Assembly (NCBI GenBank): GCA_947632495.1
Contig: CANRPL010000026.1
Span: 1-17,917, forward strand
Reading direction: 5' to 3'
Length of the DNA: 17,917 nucleotides
Source of the DNA: an uncultured Bacilli bacterium
Lineage (GTDB): Bacteria; Bacillota_I; Bacilli_A; RF39; UBA660
Positions 1-7,613 of this stretch are shown here, piece by piece. The translations under genes were made by a program, and so were the position numbers. How positions within the stretch are numbered: the stretch's first letter is position 1; the number at the start of each line of letters is the position of its first letter. The notes under the pieces are model-generated. The model was not told the origin of the DNA. It saw only the letters and a list, made by a program, of their open reading frames with translations, and did no database searches.

Positions 1-997
1 CCTTATCTAAATCATGATCTTTATGGTCAGAATTACCCATCATCAAGTCCATCATCGCAGACATATCAACAGTCGCCTCTTCTACCGTTAGTGGATATGA
101 TGAAAGCGTATCTTCCTCTATCTTATCAATATACTCTTGAACACCATTAGACAAAGATAGGATAAGGGCAATACCAATTATACCAATAGAGCCAGCAAAG
201 GCAGTTAACAATGTACGACCCTTTTTTGTCATAAGGTTATTTAAACTTAAACGAAGCGCTGTACGAAAAGACATCTTGGTCTTTTTGCCAGGATTAAATT
301 TAGATGAGTCACTATCTTCTTCATAAGGATTAGTATCACCTGTAATATGGCCGTCACTTAAGCGAACAATACGAGTTGAATATTCTTCTGCTAACTCTGA
401 ATTGTGCGTTACCATAATAACTAATTTATCTTTAGCTATCTCTTTTAATAAATCCATAATTTGAAGACTAGTATCTGAATCTAAAGCTCCTGTTGGTTCA
501 TCAGCGAGTAAAATGTCAGGGTCATTAATTAAAGCTCGGGCAATAGCGATACGCTGCATTTGACCACCAGACATCTGACTAGGCTTTTTATTCATGTGTT
601 CTTTAAGTCCCACTTTTTCTAATACTTTGATAGCTCGCGCTCTTGCTTCTTCTTTACCAACACCAGATAAAGTAAGGGCAAGTTCAACATTAGATAAAGC
701 TGTTTGATGAGGAATTAAATTATAGTTTTGGAAAACAAAGCCGACACTATGATTACGGTAAGTATCCCAATCACGATCTTTATATTTTTTTGTTGATTTA
801 CCATTAATAATTAAATCACCAGTCGTATATTGATCTAATCCACCTATAATATTAAGCATGGTTGTCTTTCCACTACCACTTTGACCTAAAATAGATACAA
901 ATTCACACTCACGAAAACGTAAATTGATATCTTGTAGAGCTGCCTGTTTAAAATCACCAGTTACGTAAACTTTACTTATCTTTTTTAATTCTAGCAT
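1..997 (-). CDS. ABC transporter, ATPase fused to FtsX/MacB-type permease (3' part cut by window)
   Basis: This gene runs off the left edge: 332 codons are visible from the ATG at 995-997, preceded by a GGGTGAT ribosome site. Residues 1 to about 225 are a LolD/MacB-type ATPase: Walker A GQSGSGKTT, signature MSGGQMQR, Walker B ILLADEPTGALD and H-loop VTHN. A short linker leads to an FtsX-like permease start (MSFRTALRLSLNNLMTKKGR, then a hydrophobic helix around IGIIGIALILSLSNG), after which the extracytoplasmic part begins. This order, ATPase first and permease second, is the MacB arrangement. Such proteins use ATP in the cytosol to drive work outside the membrane, such as peptide, lipoprotein or drug export, rather than transport through the membrane core. 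The substrate cannot be told from this fragment. It follows the uvrA unit on the same strand but has its own promoter. Confidence 0.88.
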   Translation of the reverse strand, partial: MLELKKISKVYVTGDFKQAALQDINLRFRECEFVSILGQSGSGKTTMLNIIGGLDQYTTGDLIINGKSTKKYKDRDWDTYRNHSVGFVFQNYNLIPHQTALSNVELALTLSGVGKEEARARAIKVLEKVGLKEHMNKKPSQMSGGQMQRIAIARALINDPDILLADEPTGALDSDTSLQIMDLLKEIAKDKLVIMVTHNSELAEEYSTRIVRLSDGHITGDTNPYEEDSDSSKFNPGKKTKMSFRTALRLSLNNLMTKKGRTLLTAFAGSIGIIGIALILSLSNGVQEYIDKIEEDTLSSYPLTVEEATVDMSAMMDLMMGNSDHKDHDLDK

Positions 998-1017
998 CCT
1001 ATCACCCACTATTTTTA

Positions 1018-1046
1018 ATTATACCATACCACTATTATTTTAACAA
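1018..1046 (-). promoter_or_regulatory. Sigma-A promoter of the ABC ATPase-permease gene
   Basis: Minus strand: -35 TTGTTA at 1041-1046, 17-base spacer, -10 TATAAT at 1018-1023 with an extended TGG just before it. The -35 box overlaps the last codons and stop of the YcxB-like gene, so the transporter can be transcribed independently of uvrA. No terminator is visible between the two genes, so readthrough from uvrA is also possible. Confidence 0.7.
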
Positions 1047-1537
1047 CTTACATTCTTACTTACAATGTCCAACAATTGACGATATTTTTCACGTCCAATA
1101 ATATGTTCTTTAAAAAGTAAACCTATTTTATCATCTGCTGTTCGAATAAAGAAAGTATGTCTTTTCTTTTTAAATTTGGTTATATCCTTATAATTATATG
1201 CAATAGTCTGTTCATTTATGGTAACACTAATCATTTTATCAGTTGCTTCAATGACATAAGTTCCATATGCCTTATCTGTTTTTTTATCATTTTTACGAAG
1301 ACTAATACTGACGTATATTTTAGTTGATAGCCAAAGAATGATAGAAAAAGCAAAAGCAAAAATAAAGCCACCAATTAAAATAACTAGTTTATCAAACAAT
1401 TCCGATGCGATAGCGTCATACATAAATAATATATAAAGGATAACACCACCTAATAAATAAATTAAATTAACGTTATTTCTTTTTTTCGTTAATTCTTTTT
1501 TTAAATCCTTACGCGTCCACTCATATTCAATGGTCAT
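1040..1537 (-). CDS. YcxB-like membrane protein
   Basis: A 165-residue protein with a charged N-terminus, two transmembrane helices (about residues 23-41 and 50-72) and a cytosolic C-terminal domain. The helical pair followed by a beta-rich stretch (around YGTYVIEATDKMISVTI, ending near FKEHIIG) resembles the YcxB/PF14317 family, for which no biochemical function is known to me. It overlaps the 3' end of uvrA by 11 bases. Its ribosome site (GGAGG, then TAAAAA before ATG) lies inside uvrA, so it is expressed from the uvrA transcript and probably translationally coupled. The family assignment rests on overall layout, not on a signature motif. Confidence 0.6.
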   Translation of the reverse strand: MTIEYEWTRKDLKKELTKKRNNVNLIYLLGGVILYILFMYDAIASELFDKLVILIGGFIFAFAFSIILWLSTKIYVSISLRKNDKKTDKAYGTYVIEATDKMISVTINEQTIAYNYKDITKFKKKRHTFFIRTADDKIGLLFKEHIIGREKYRQLLDIVSKNVSC

Positions 1538-4349
1538 TTTTTACCTCCAATAATGGTTTTAAGAAAGCACCTGTATAACTTTCCTTGACCTTAACTACTT
1601 CTTCTGGTGTACCAGTCGCTACAACATAGCCACCATCATCGCCCCCTTCTGGTCCTAAATCAATAATGTAATCAGCTGTTTTAATGACATCGAGATTGTG
1701 TTCAATAACAACAACAGTATCACCATTATCAACAATACGATTTAAGATAACCAAGAGCTTTTTAATATCATCAACATGTAACCCCGTCGTCGGTTCATCG
1801 AGAATAAATAAGCTTTTACCAGTTGGTTTCTTCTGTAATTCTTTAGCTAGTTTAACTCTTCCAGCTTCACCACCCGATAAAGTTGGAGCACTCTGACCTA
1901 ATTTAACATAAGACAAACCAACATCGCGAAGCATTTCTAACTTTGTTCTTATTTTCTTATGATTTTGAAAGAATTCTAAAGCTTCTTCAACACGCATATC
2001 TAATACATCAGTAATGTTTTTACCTTTATATTTGATTTGAAGTGTCTCACTATTATATCTTGTTCCTCCACATACCTCACATGGTACGTAAACATCCGGT
2101 AAGAAATGCATTTCAATTTTCTTAACGCCATCACCCCAACAGGCTTCACAACGTCCACCTTTAACATTAAAGGAGAAACGACTCTTATCATATCCTCGCA
2201 TTTTAGCATCTTTTGTTTCCGCAAAGACCTCTCTTATATCATCAAAGACACCAGTATAAGTTGCCGGATTACTTCGCGGTGTACGACCAATTGGAGCTTG
2301 ACTAATATCAATAACTTTATCGATATTATCTAGTCCTTTAATCTTTTTATGAGCCCCTACTTTCTCTTTATTTTTATATAGGATATTAGCGATACTACGA
2401 TATAAAATTTGATTAATTAACGTACTTTTGCCACTACCACTAACACCCGTTACACAAGTAAATGTTCCCAGTGGTATTTTAACGTTAATACTTTTCAAGT
2501 TATTTTCTTTCGCACCCATTATCTCAACAAATTTTTTATTGCCTTTACGTCTTTTAGATGGTACTTCAATCTTAAGTTGTCCCGTTAAATATTTACCAGT
2601 TAAACTATTAGGATTATGCATAACTTCTTCTGGAGTACCAGCAGCCATAATTTCGCCACCATGCTCACCAGCAGCTGGGCCGATATCAACTAAATAATCA
2701 GCCGCAAGCATCGTATCCGTATCATGTTCAACAACAATTAGCGTATTACCTAAATCGCGCATTTCCATCATCGACGTAATAAGACGATTATTATCACGTT
2801 GATGAAGACCGATACTAGGCTCATCTAAAACATATAAAACACCTGTTAAATATGATCCTATTTGCGTAGCTAAACGAATACGTTGCGCTTCACCACCAGA
2901 TAAAGTTCCAGCGCTACGATTTAAAGTTAAATAACCTAAACCGACATTATTCAAAAAGCGTAAACGATCACTTATTTCTTTAATAATCATACGAGATATC
3001 TCTTGCTTTTCTTTACTCAATTTTAAATTAGCAAAGAAATCTCCCATTTTAGCGATACTTAATTTAGTTAATTCATAAATATTTTTATTACCAACACGAA
3101 CTGATAAAACAGATGAATCAAGACGAGCACCATGACAGGTTGGACAATCAAGCTCGGTCATAAATTGTTCAATCCAATCTCTTATCCAGCCACTTTTAGT
3201 TTCAATATAACGACGTTCTAAATTATTGACAATTCCTTCAAAATAATCGACGGTTCTTCTAGTATTACCGTTATTAGCAACATAATTAAATTCAAGAGGT
3301 TCAGGACTACCATAGAGGATAATATCTAATTCTTGTTTCGTTAACTTCTCAATTGGTTTATTTAAATCGATACCATATTTTTGGGCAACTGTTTCAATTT
3401 GGGTACGATTAATTGAAGCATCTAAACTAAAGGCAACAATTCCTCCTTGCAAAATACTTTTACTTTTATCTGGGATAAGTAAGTCAACATCCAATTTTAA
3501 CTTAACACCTAAACCATTACAATCATGACATGCACCATATGGAGCATTAAAAGAAAACATTCGTGGTTCTAATTCAGGAAGTGAAAAGTCACAATCGGGA
3601 CAAGCATATTTTTCACTCATCACAATCTCTTCTCCACCGACTACATCAACTGCAACTTTACCTCTAGCTTCTTTAGCAGCGATTTCAATAGCTTCATAAA
3701 GACGACTACGAATATCTTCTTTGATGACCAATCGGTCAATAATAATACTGATATTGTGCTTTTTATTTTTTTCTAATTCAATATTTTCACTTAAATCATA
3801 ATCTACACCATCCGCTATAACACGGGCATAACCATTTTTACGAAGATTATCAAAAAGATCTTTATGCGTACCCTTTTCACCATAAACAACGGGACTTAAA
3901 ACACGTATTTTAGTACCTATATCTAATTTTAAAATTTGATTAGTCATCTCTTCAATTGATTGACTAGTAATCGGTTTATTATGAATAGGACAATATGGAA
4001 CACCAATACGAGCATATAGCAATCTTAAATAATCATAAATTTCTGTTACTGTTGCGACTGTACTACGAGGATTTTTACTCGTCGTTTTTTGATCGATACT
4101 GATAGCTGGACTTAAACCTTCAATAGAATCGACATCAGGCTTTTCCGTACCACCTAAAAATTGTCTAGCATAAGCACTTAATGATTCAACATAACGGCGT
4201 TGTCCTTCGGCATAAATGGTATCAAAAGCCAAACTACTTTTACCACTACCAGACACACCCGTCATGACAATTAATTTATTTTTAGGAAGTTCAATATCGA
4301 TATTTTTTAAATTGTTTTCTCGTGCCCCTTTGATAATTATTTTATCCAT
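1527..4349 (-). CDS. uvrA: UvrA, excinuclease ABC subunit A
   Basis: DNA damage sensor of nucleotide excision repair: UvrA dimers load UvrB at lesions. Length 940 is normal for the family. Both ATPase halves are present. The first has Walker A GVSGSGKSS (31-39), signature LSGGEAQR (483-490) and VLDEPSIGLH (507-516). The second has Walker A GVSGSGKST (635-643), signature 824-831 and ILDEPTTGLH (849-858). Zinc-binding cysteines are seen at C250/C253 with C274/C277, C402/C405, and the C-terminal finger C734/C737 with C757/C760, which is important for damage recognition. One oddity: the second signature reads LSGGEAGR, with Gly830 where homologues I can recall have Gln. The start ATG has GAGGTGAT in front. 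The gene ends in TGA. uvrB is not in the window. Confidence 0.98.
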   Translation of the reverse strand: MDKIIIKGARENNLKNIDIELPKNKLIVMTGVSGSGKSSLAFDTIYAEGQRRYVESLSAYARQFLGGTEKPDVDSIEGLSPAISIDQKTTSKNPRSTVATVTEIYDYLRLLYARIGVPYCPIHNKPITSQSIEEMTNQILKLDIGTKIRVLSPVVYGEKGTHKDLFDNLRKNGYARVIADGVDYDLSENIELEKNKKHNISIIIDRLVIKEDIRSRLYEAIEIAAKEARGKVAVDVVGGEEIVMSEKYACPDCDFSLPELEPRMFSFNAPYGACHDCNGLGVKLKLDVDLLIPDKSKSILQGGIVAFSLDASINRTQIETVAQKYGIDLNKPIEKLTKQELDIILYGSPEPLEFNYVANNGNTRRTVDYFEGIVNNLERRYIETKSGWIRDWIEQFMTELDCPTCHGARLDSSVLSVRVGNKNIYELTKLSIAKMGDFFANLKLSKEKQEISRMIIKEISDRLRFLNNVGLGYLTLNRSAGTLSGGEAQRIRLATQIGSYLTGVLYVLDEPSIGLHQRDNNRLITSMMEMRDLGNTLIVVEHDTDTMLAADYLVDIGPAAGEHGGEIMAAGTPEEVMHNPNSLTGKYLTGQLKIEVPSKRRKGNKKFVEIMGAKENNLKSINVKIPLGTFTCVTGVSGSGKSTLINQILYRSIANILYKNKEKVGAHKKIKGLDNIDKVIDISQAPIGRTPRSNPATYTGVFDDIREVFAETKDAKMRGYDKSRFSFNVKGGRCEACWGDGVKKIEMHFLPDVYVPCEVCGGTRYNSETLQIKYKGKNITDVLDMRVEEALEFFQNHKKIRTKLEMLRDVGLSYVKLGQSAPTLSGGEAGRVKLAKELQKKPTGKSLFILDEPTTGLHVDDIKKLLVILNRIVDNGDTVVVIEHNLDVIKTADYIIDLGPEGGDDGGYVVATGTPEEVVKVKESYTGAFLKPLLEVKNDH

Positions 4350-4370
4350 AGTATCACCTCAAATGTCTTT

Positions 4371-4379
4371 ATTATAGCA
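4371..4379 (-). promoter_or_regulatory. Extended -10 promoter of uvrA
   Basis: Minus strand TGCTATAAT at 4371-4379, a full extended -10 consensus; no good -35 box at 16-18 bases. Predicted start is near 4364, giving a short leader before the GAGGTGAT ribosome site. It sits directly after the terminator of the preceding operon. I see no clear LexA/DinR-type operator in this 69-base gap. Confidence 0.55.
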
Positions 4380-4380
4380 T

Positions 4381-4408
4381 AAAACATTTGATAATCATCA
4401 AATGTTTT
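4381..4408 (-). terminator. Intrinsic terminator of the yqeG-yqeH operon
   Basis: Perfect 12-bp inverted repeat (AAAACATTTGAT and its complement) with loop AATC (plus strand). On the minus strand it lies 10 bases after the stop of the 158-residue gene and ends in TTTT. The right arm's A-run makes it possibly bidirectional, but only the minus-strand gene needs it. Confidence 0.8.
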
Positions 4409-4418
4409 TATTTACTAA

Positions 4419-4895
4419 TTAAAATTTTATTTGGCGGTAGTGATTCATATTTTGATACAAAATATTATCGCTTGCTACCTTACCCGTATTTACCAACTTT
4501 CCACTATGCTTTTCATAGCTATCAATTGGTTTTTTCTCTTTTTCCAAAGGTTGTTTTTCACCTAAAATTGCTTCTTCTAAATCAATTGGTTCTCTTTCTT
4601 TTTCCAAAACCGGTTTCTCACTAAAAACAGGTTCTTCTGATTCAACTGTCTCCGTCACAATAGGAGCTGATGATATATCACCGAAAGCCCCAGCATCTAG
4701 AATCTTTTTTCTAATGGCTGTGCTACTCAACATTACATCATTTTTTATTGATAAATCCTCTAGCTTACGATCTAACTCAGCCCTTTGCTTATTACCTTTA
4801 ATGTATAACTTTTTATTTGTTGGCCTACGAAGCTCGTTATTAGTTTTGATGTATTGTTGGCGTTGACTAAATTGATTACCCCCAGTATCAATCAT
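4419..4895 (-). CDS. Unrecognised small protein with a 20-residue tandem repeat
   Basis: A 158-residue, charged, probably soluble protein with no membrane segment or signal peptide; I do not recognise the family. The N-terminal half is basic and polar (Gln, Asn, Lys, Arg rich). Residues 86-105 and 106-125 are two copies of one unit, with the shared pattern EExxxxxEKxxLEKExxPID. At DNA level this is a 60-bp tandem repeat (4521-4580 and 4581-4640). The start ATG shares one base with the stop of the upstream gene (TAATG), which means translational coupling, so the two proteins may act together. The charged low-complexity repeat suggests a flexible linker or binding segment. That is inference. 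Confidence 0.6.
   Translation of the reverse strand: MIDTGGNQFSQRQQYIKTNNELRRPTNKKLYIKGNKQRAELDRKLEDLSIKNDVMLSSTAIRKKILDAGAFGDISSAPIVTETVESEEPVFSEKPVLEKEREPIDLEEAILGEKQPLEKEKKPIDSYEKHSGKLVNTGKVASDNILYQNMNHYRQIKF
4521..4640 (-). repeat. 60-bp direct tandem repeat, two in-frame copies
   Basis: Both copies begin with ATCAATTGGT (plus strand, 4521 and 4581) and share the CTTTTTCCAAA segment and the TTCTTCT end. Each encodes 20 residues of the small protein ending in Pro-Ile-Asp. The copies have diverged by substitutions only, so the reading frame is preserved. Confidence 0.8.
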
Positions 4896-6001
4896 TATTT
4901 AATCCACTCTCCACTTAAGAAGCAATACTCCAAATAAGGGCAATTTTCCATTGTAAAGGTATATTTATACTTGTTAAGTTTGCTACTATCAATTTGTTTA
5001 ACTACATCTTCTAGTCCTTTAACATAATCAGTATTAGTTAAAACGCCTCTCGTTAACTCTTCTGTGTAGGAAGCATCTTTATAGATAATATAATTTTTAG
5101 TTTTAGTATCAAGTTGCGCAAAAGCTACATAATTATTAACATAGACTTCAACATTTTTATCAGACCCAGTAGCTTCATAAGGTACTCTAACATCATAGTA
5201 TTGAATATTAGAATTTTTAGAGTTACTACATCCATAATAAACAAATACATCACTTTGTTTATTATAGTTCCATGTACCTCTATAACCCGTTTCTAAAGTT
5301 CCTAGTGGTACCGTGAAGTTAGTTAAAGTATAGTTAGCCTTTTTAGTAAATAAGCCTTCAATACGAAGGCGAACATAACGTCCCGCTAAAGAAACTTTTT
5401 GGGCTTTAGTACCACAATATTTACCACTATATTTGCCACTATAAGGAGCCATATTTCCCTCATTAATATCCGCTAAAGCATTAAAGAGAATGTCATTATT
5501 AGAAAAGTCACTAATGGTTACTTTATCTTTAGTATAATAAGTTGTTTTATTTAAATAATCACTATGCATAATAGGATATTTTAATTTCTGAACAGCATCA
5601 CTCTTTAAAGTGATAGTCTCACTTTTTTCTGCAACTTGTTCTTTAGGAGAACTCTTAACCTTGTGTTTACTATTTTTATAGTCATTTATTTTGTCAAATA
5701 TCGTTGGGAAAAAGGCAATACCTACAATAACTAATAAAACACAAATTACTAATACTACTTTAGTTGTTGAATTACTCTTTTTATCATTTGTAGGTTGTGG
5801 TGGTTTTGGTCGTTCCTCTTTCTTTTCTTCATGATGATAGCTTTCTACTTTATTATCAGCGCTAAAACTAACTGCTGATTTTTTCTTTGTAGGACCAAAA
5901 GATTCAATAACACCACCAGCTGAATTAGGATTACCTTTACCATTACCATTTAATTCATCTAAAACATCTTTACGCATTTGTTCCTTTTCATAATTATCCA
6001 T
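4895..6001 (-). CDS. Unrecognised single-pass membrane protein with large extracellular domain
   Basis: A 368-residue protein of unknown family. Residues 1-80 are hydrophilic and look disordered (Gly/Asn, then Lys/Glu/Pro-rich). Residues 82-101 form one transmembrane helix (VVLVICVLLVIVGIAFF), with Lys on both flanks. The remaining 265 residues, rich in Tyr, Thr and Asn, are expected outside the cell. This part has four cysteines: one in KYCGTK, one in YYGCSN and a close pair near the C-terminus (ENCPYLEYC). The layout, cytosolic tail plus one helix plus outer domain, suits a sensor or envelope protein. It lies 12 bases after yqeH with AAGGAGG overlapping the yqeH stop, and is coupled to the next gene by a TAATG overlap. 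A direct link with ribosome assembly is doubtful; it may simply use the operon promoter. Confidence 0.65.
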   Translation of the reverse strand: MDNYEKEQMRKDVLDELNGNGKGNPNSAGGVIESFGPTKKKSAVSFSADNKVESYHHEEKKEERPKPPQPTNDKKSNSTTKVVLVICVLLVIVGIAFFPTIFDKINDYKNSKHKVKSSPKEQVAEKSETITLKSDAVQKLKYPIMHSDYLNKTTYYTKDKVTISDFSNNDILFNALADINEGNMAPYSGKYSGKYCGTKAQKVSLAGRYVRLRIEGLFTKKANYTLTNFTVPLGTLETGYRGTWNYNKQSDVFVYYGCSNSKNSNIQYYDVRVPYEATGSDKNVEVYVNNYVAFAQLDTKTKNYIIYKDASYTEELTRGVLTNTDYVKGLEDVVKQIDSSKLNKYKYTFTMENCPYLEYCFLSGEWIK

Positions 6002-6013
6002 TTTTATTCCTCC

Positions 6014-7000
6014 TTATATTAAAGATTTCCTTGTATATACCTCTACCTCTTCTTTAGTATATATATCAACATCTTCATCTTTCATAACCTTAATAAATCC
6101 TAAACCAGATATGACAATATCTTCATAGGCATGAGCCTTTACGATATGATGGCATAAATTTTTAAGTTCATCACTATTATTATATTTTCTTTTAATTTCT
6201 AAATCATTCGCTATAAAGAAAATTAAATTATTATCAGTAGAATCAAGACGTAATAATTCATCGATAATTAATGATTGCCTACCCTTTATTTGGTAAGATC
6301 GTGGCTTAATTTCTCTTTTAGGAATTATTTTTTTTAAAGTATCAATAGAAACATAATTGATAAGACTATGTTCATCTAAAAGTCCTGGCGTATCAATTAA
6401 TGTTAAAGTATCATCGATAGCAATTTTAATAACGCCAATTGTTGTCGAAGGTAACATACTAGTTGTTATGACTGGTTTTTCACCAGTATAACTAGTTAGT
6501 AAATGATTTATCAAAGTTGATTTACCAGCATTAGTAAAGCCAACAACATATACTTCACGACCTTTTTGATATTGTCGAATCATATTTAATAATTCATCAA
6601 TGTGATTATTTTTAATACTACTGACAATAATAGAATCAACAATATGTAAAGGTAAATCAGCGAAATATTTTTTTAATTTAACATCGTAGACATCCCGTGG
6701 CAATAAATCACGTTTGGTTAAAACAAGCAAAACATCATTGGATAAATATTGATTTAAAGAAGATAACATATTAGGCATATTGAATAAATCAACTACCAAT
6801 AAAACAAGCGCATCTTTATGACCAATATTATTTAAAATATCGATGAATTCTTCATTATTGTTACTTACTAATTTATAATCACTATAGTTTCTTATACGAA
6901 AACAACGTTCACATAGTGGTTTTTCTAAATCACGTGTATAACCAACTTGATTAGAATCTTCACTTTGTAATACTGAACCACAACCGATACATTTATTCAT
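6014..7000 (-). CDS. yqeH: YqeH, circularly permuted ribosome-assembly GTPase
   Basis: YqeH is needed for 30S subunit assembly. The N-terminal zinc motif CIGCG ... CERCF (residues 4-8 and about 30-34) is present. The GTPase motifs come in the permuted order of this family: G4 first (TKRD, about 95-98), then a G5-like SSIK, then G1 GFTNAGKST, then G3 DTPGL. The C-terminal domain ends in the RKSLI-type tail that B. subtilis YqeH also has (RRSLI). At 328 residues it is a little shorter than the B. subtilis protein. G4 is TKRD rather than the usual NKxD. The start overlaps the end of yqeG by 8 bases with only a weak AGGGG in front, so it is translationally coupled to yqeG. Confidence 0.93.
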   Translation of the reverse strand: MNKCIGCGSVLQSEDSNQVGYTRDLEKPLCERCFRIRNYSDYKLVSNNNEEFIDILNNIGHKDALVLLVVDLFNMPNMLSSLNQYLSNDVLLVLTKRDLLPRDVYDVKLKKYFADLPLHIVDSIIVSSIKNNHIDELLNMIRQYQKGREVYVVGFTNAGKSTLINHLLTSYTGEKPVITTSMLPSTTIGVIKIAIDDTLTLIDTPGLLDEHSLINYVSIDTLKKIIPKREIKPRSYQIKGRQSLIIDELLRLDSTDNNLIFFIANDLEIKRKYNNSDELKNLCHHIVKAHAYEDIVISGLGFIKVMKDEDVDIYTKEEVEVYTRKSLI

Positions 7001-7514
7001 AGTAACGCCCCTGCGTGAATAAATTATAATCGCGAAGTTTTTTCATAATACGACGTTCTTTATAACGACGTAATTTAGCAAAGAAAAATTCTTTCTTACC
7101 GATGGGATTAACAAGAATCGTGGTAATACCAACATTGTTCCCGCCGTAGATATCATCTGTCATCGAATCACCGATAATAGCTACTTCACTAAACTTCAAG
7201 TCATATACTTTAATGACCGATAAAAATTTACGAGGATGTGGTTTGAAAGCTAAAGCACAGCAATCAACTTCTAAACCATTTTTAAAAGGACGTAAACGTT
7301 TTTTTAAACTATTAGAAAATAATACTAATTTAAAACCTTTAGCTTTTAGGGAATCAAACAAATCTTTTATTTGATCATTTGGTTTATGCTCCGTAATAGG
7401 CACTAAAGTATTGTCTAAATCAAAAAGTAGGCATCTGATACCACGTGCATATAGCTGATCATAATCAATTTTATAAATACTTTTTTGATATATATCCGGA
7501 ACATATTTTTCCAT
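6993..7514 (-). CDS. yqeG: YqeG family HAD phosphatase
   Basis: HAD superfamily class IIIA phosphatase related to YqeG, which commonly sits directly before yqeH in Firmicutes. From the start chosen here it has 173 residues. Motif I is DLDNTLV (two catalytic Asp), motif II is FSNS, motif III comes from KPHPRKF, and motif IV is GDSMTDDIYG. The substrate in bacteria is unsettled; eukaryotic relatives (Gep4) dephosphorylate phosphatidylglycerophosphate. I chose the ATG at 7512-7514 rather than the in-frame ATG at 7530-7532. Only the former has a ribosome site (AGAGG, 8-9 bases ahead), and the predicted transcription start near 7534 would leave the latter without a leader. First gene of a four-gene operon. 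Confidence 0.9.
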   Translation of the reverse strand: MEKYVPDIYQKSIYKIDYDQLYARGIRCLLFDLDNTLVPITEHKPNDQIKDLFDSLKAKGFKLVLFSNSLKKRLRPFKNGLEVDCCALAFKPHPRKFLSVIKVYDLKFSEVAIIGDSMTDDIYGGNNVGITTILVNPIGKKEFFFAKLRRYKERRIMKKLRDYNLFTQGRYYE

Positions 7515-7540
7515 ATTACCATCCTCTACCATATATCATA

Positions 7541-7569
7541 ATTTTATCATAGATAAAGTATTTTAGCAA
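7541..7569 (-). promoter_or_regulatory. Sigma-A promoter of the yqeG operon
   Basis: Minus strand: -35 TTGCTA (7564-7569), 17-base spacer, -10 TAAAAT (7541-7546) with an extended TGA before it. Predicted start near 7534, which supports the downstream ATG of yqeG as the start codon. Confidence 0.7.
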
Positions 7570-7580
7570 CAAACTATGAC

Positions 7581-7612
7581 AAAACAAAAGAAAAGTATTA
7601 TAACTTTTCTTT
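7581..7612 (-). terminator. Intrinsic terminator of the ABC exporter gene
   Basis: Inverted repeat AAAGAAAAG (7587-7595) and CTTTTCTTT (7604-7612) with an 8-base loop. It starts one base after the exporter's TAA, and the minus strand continues into TTTTGTTTTG. The stem is A/T-rich and so fairly weak, but the position and tail fit a terminator. Confidence 0.6.
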
Positions 7613-7613
7613 A

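Noticed and set aside
2106..2697. Open frames on the plus strand opposite uvrA
   Set aside because: They lie fully antisense to a certain gene, have no ribosome sites and give low-complexity proteins without any recognisable motif.
4388..4624. Plus-strand open frame of 78 codons opposite the repeat protein
   Set aside because: It starts inside the terminator hairpin and reads the antisense of the Glu/Lys-rich repeat as Leu/Phe-rich sequence; no ribosome site.
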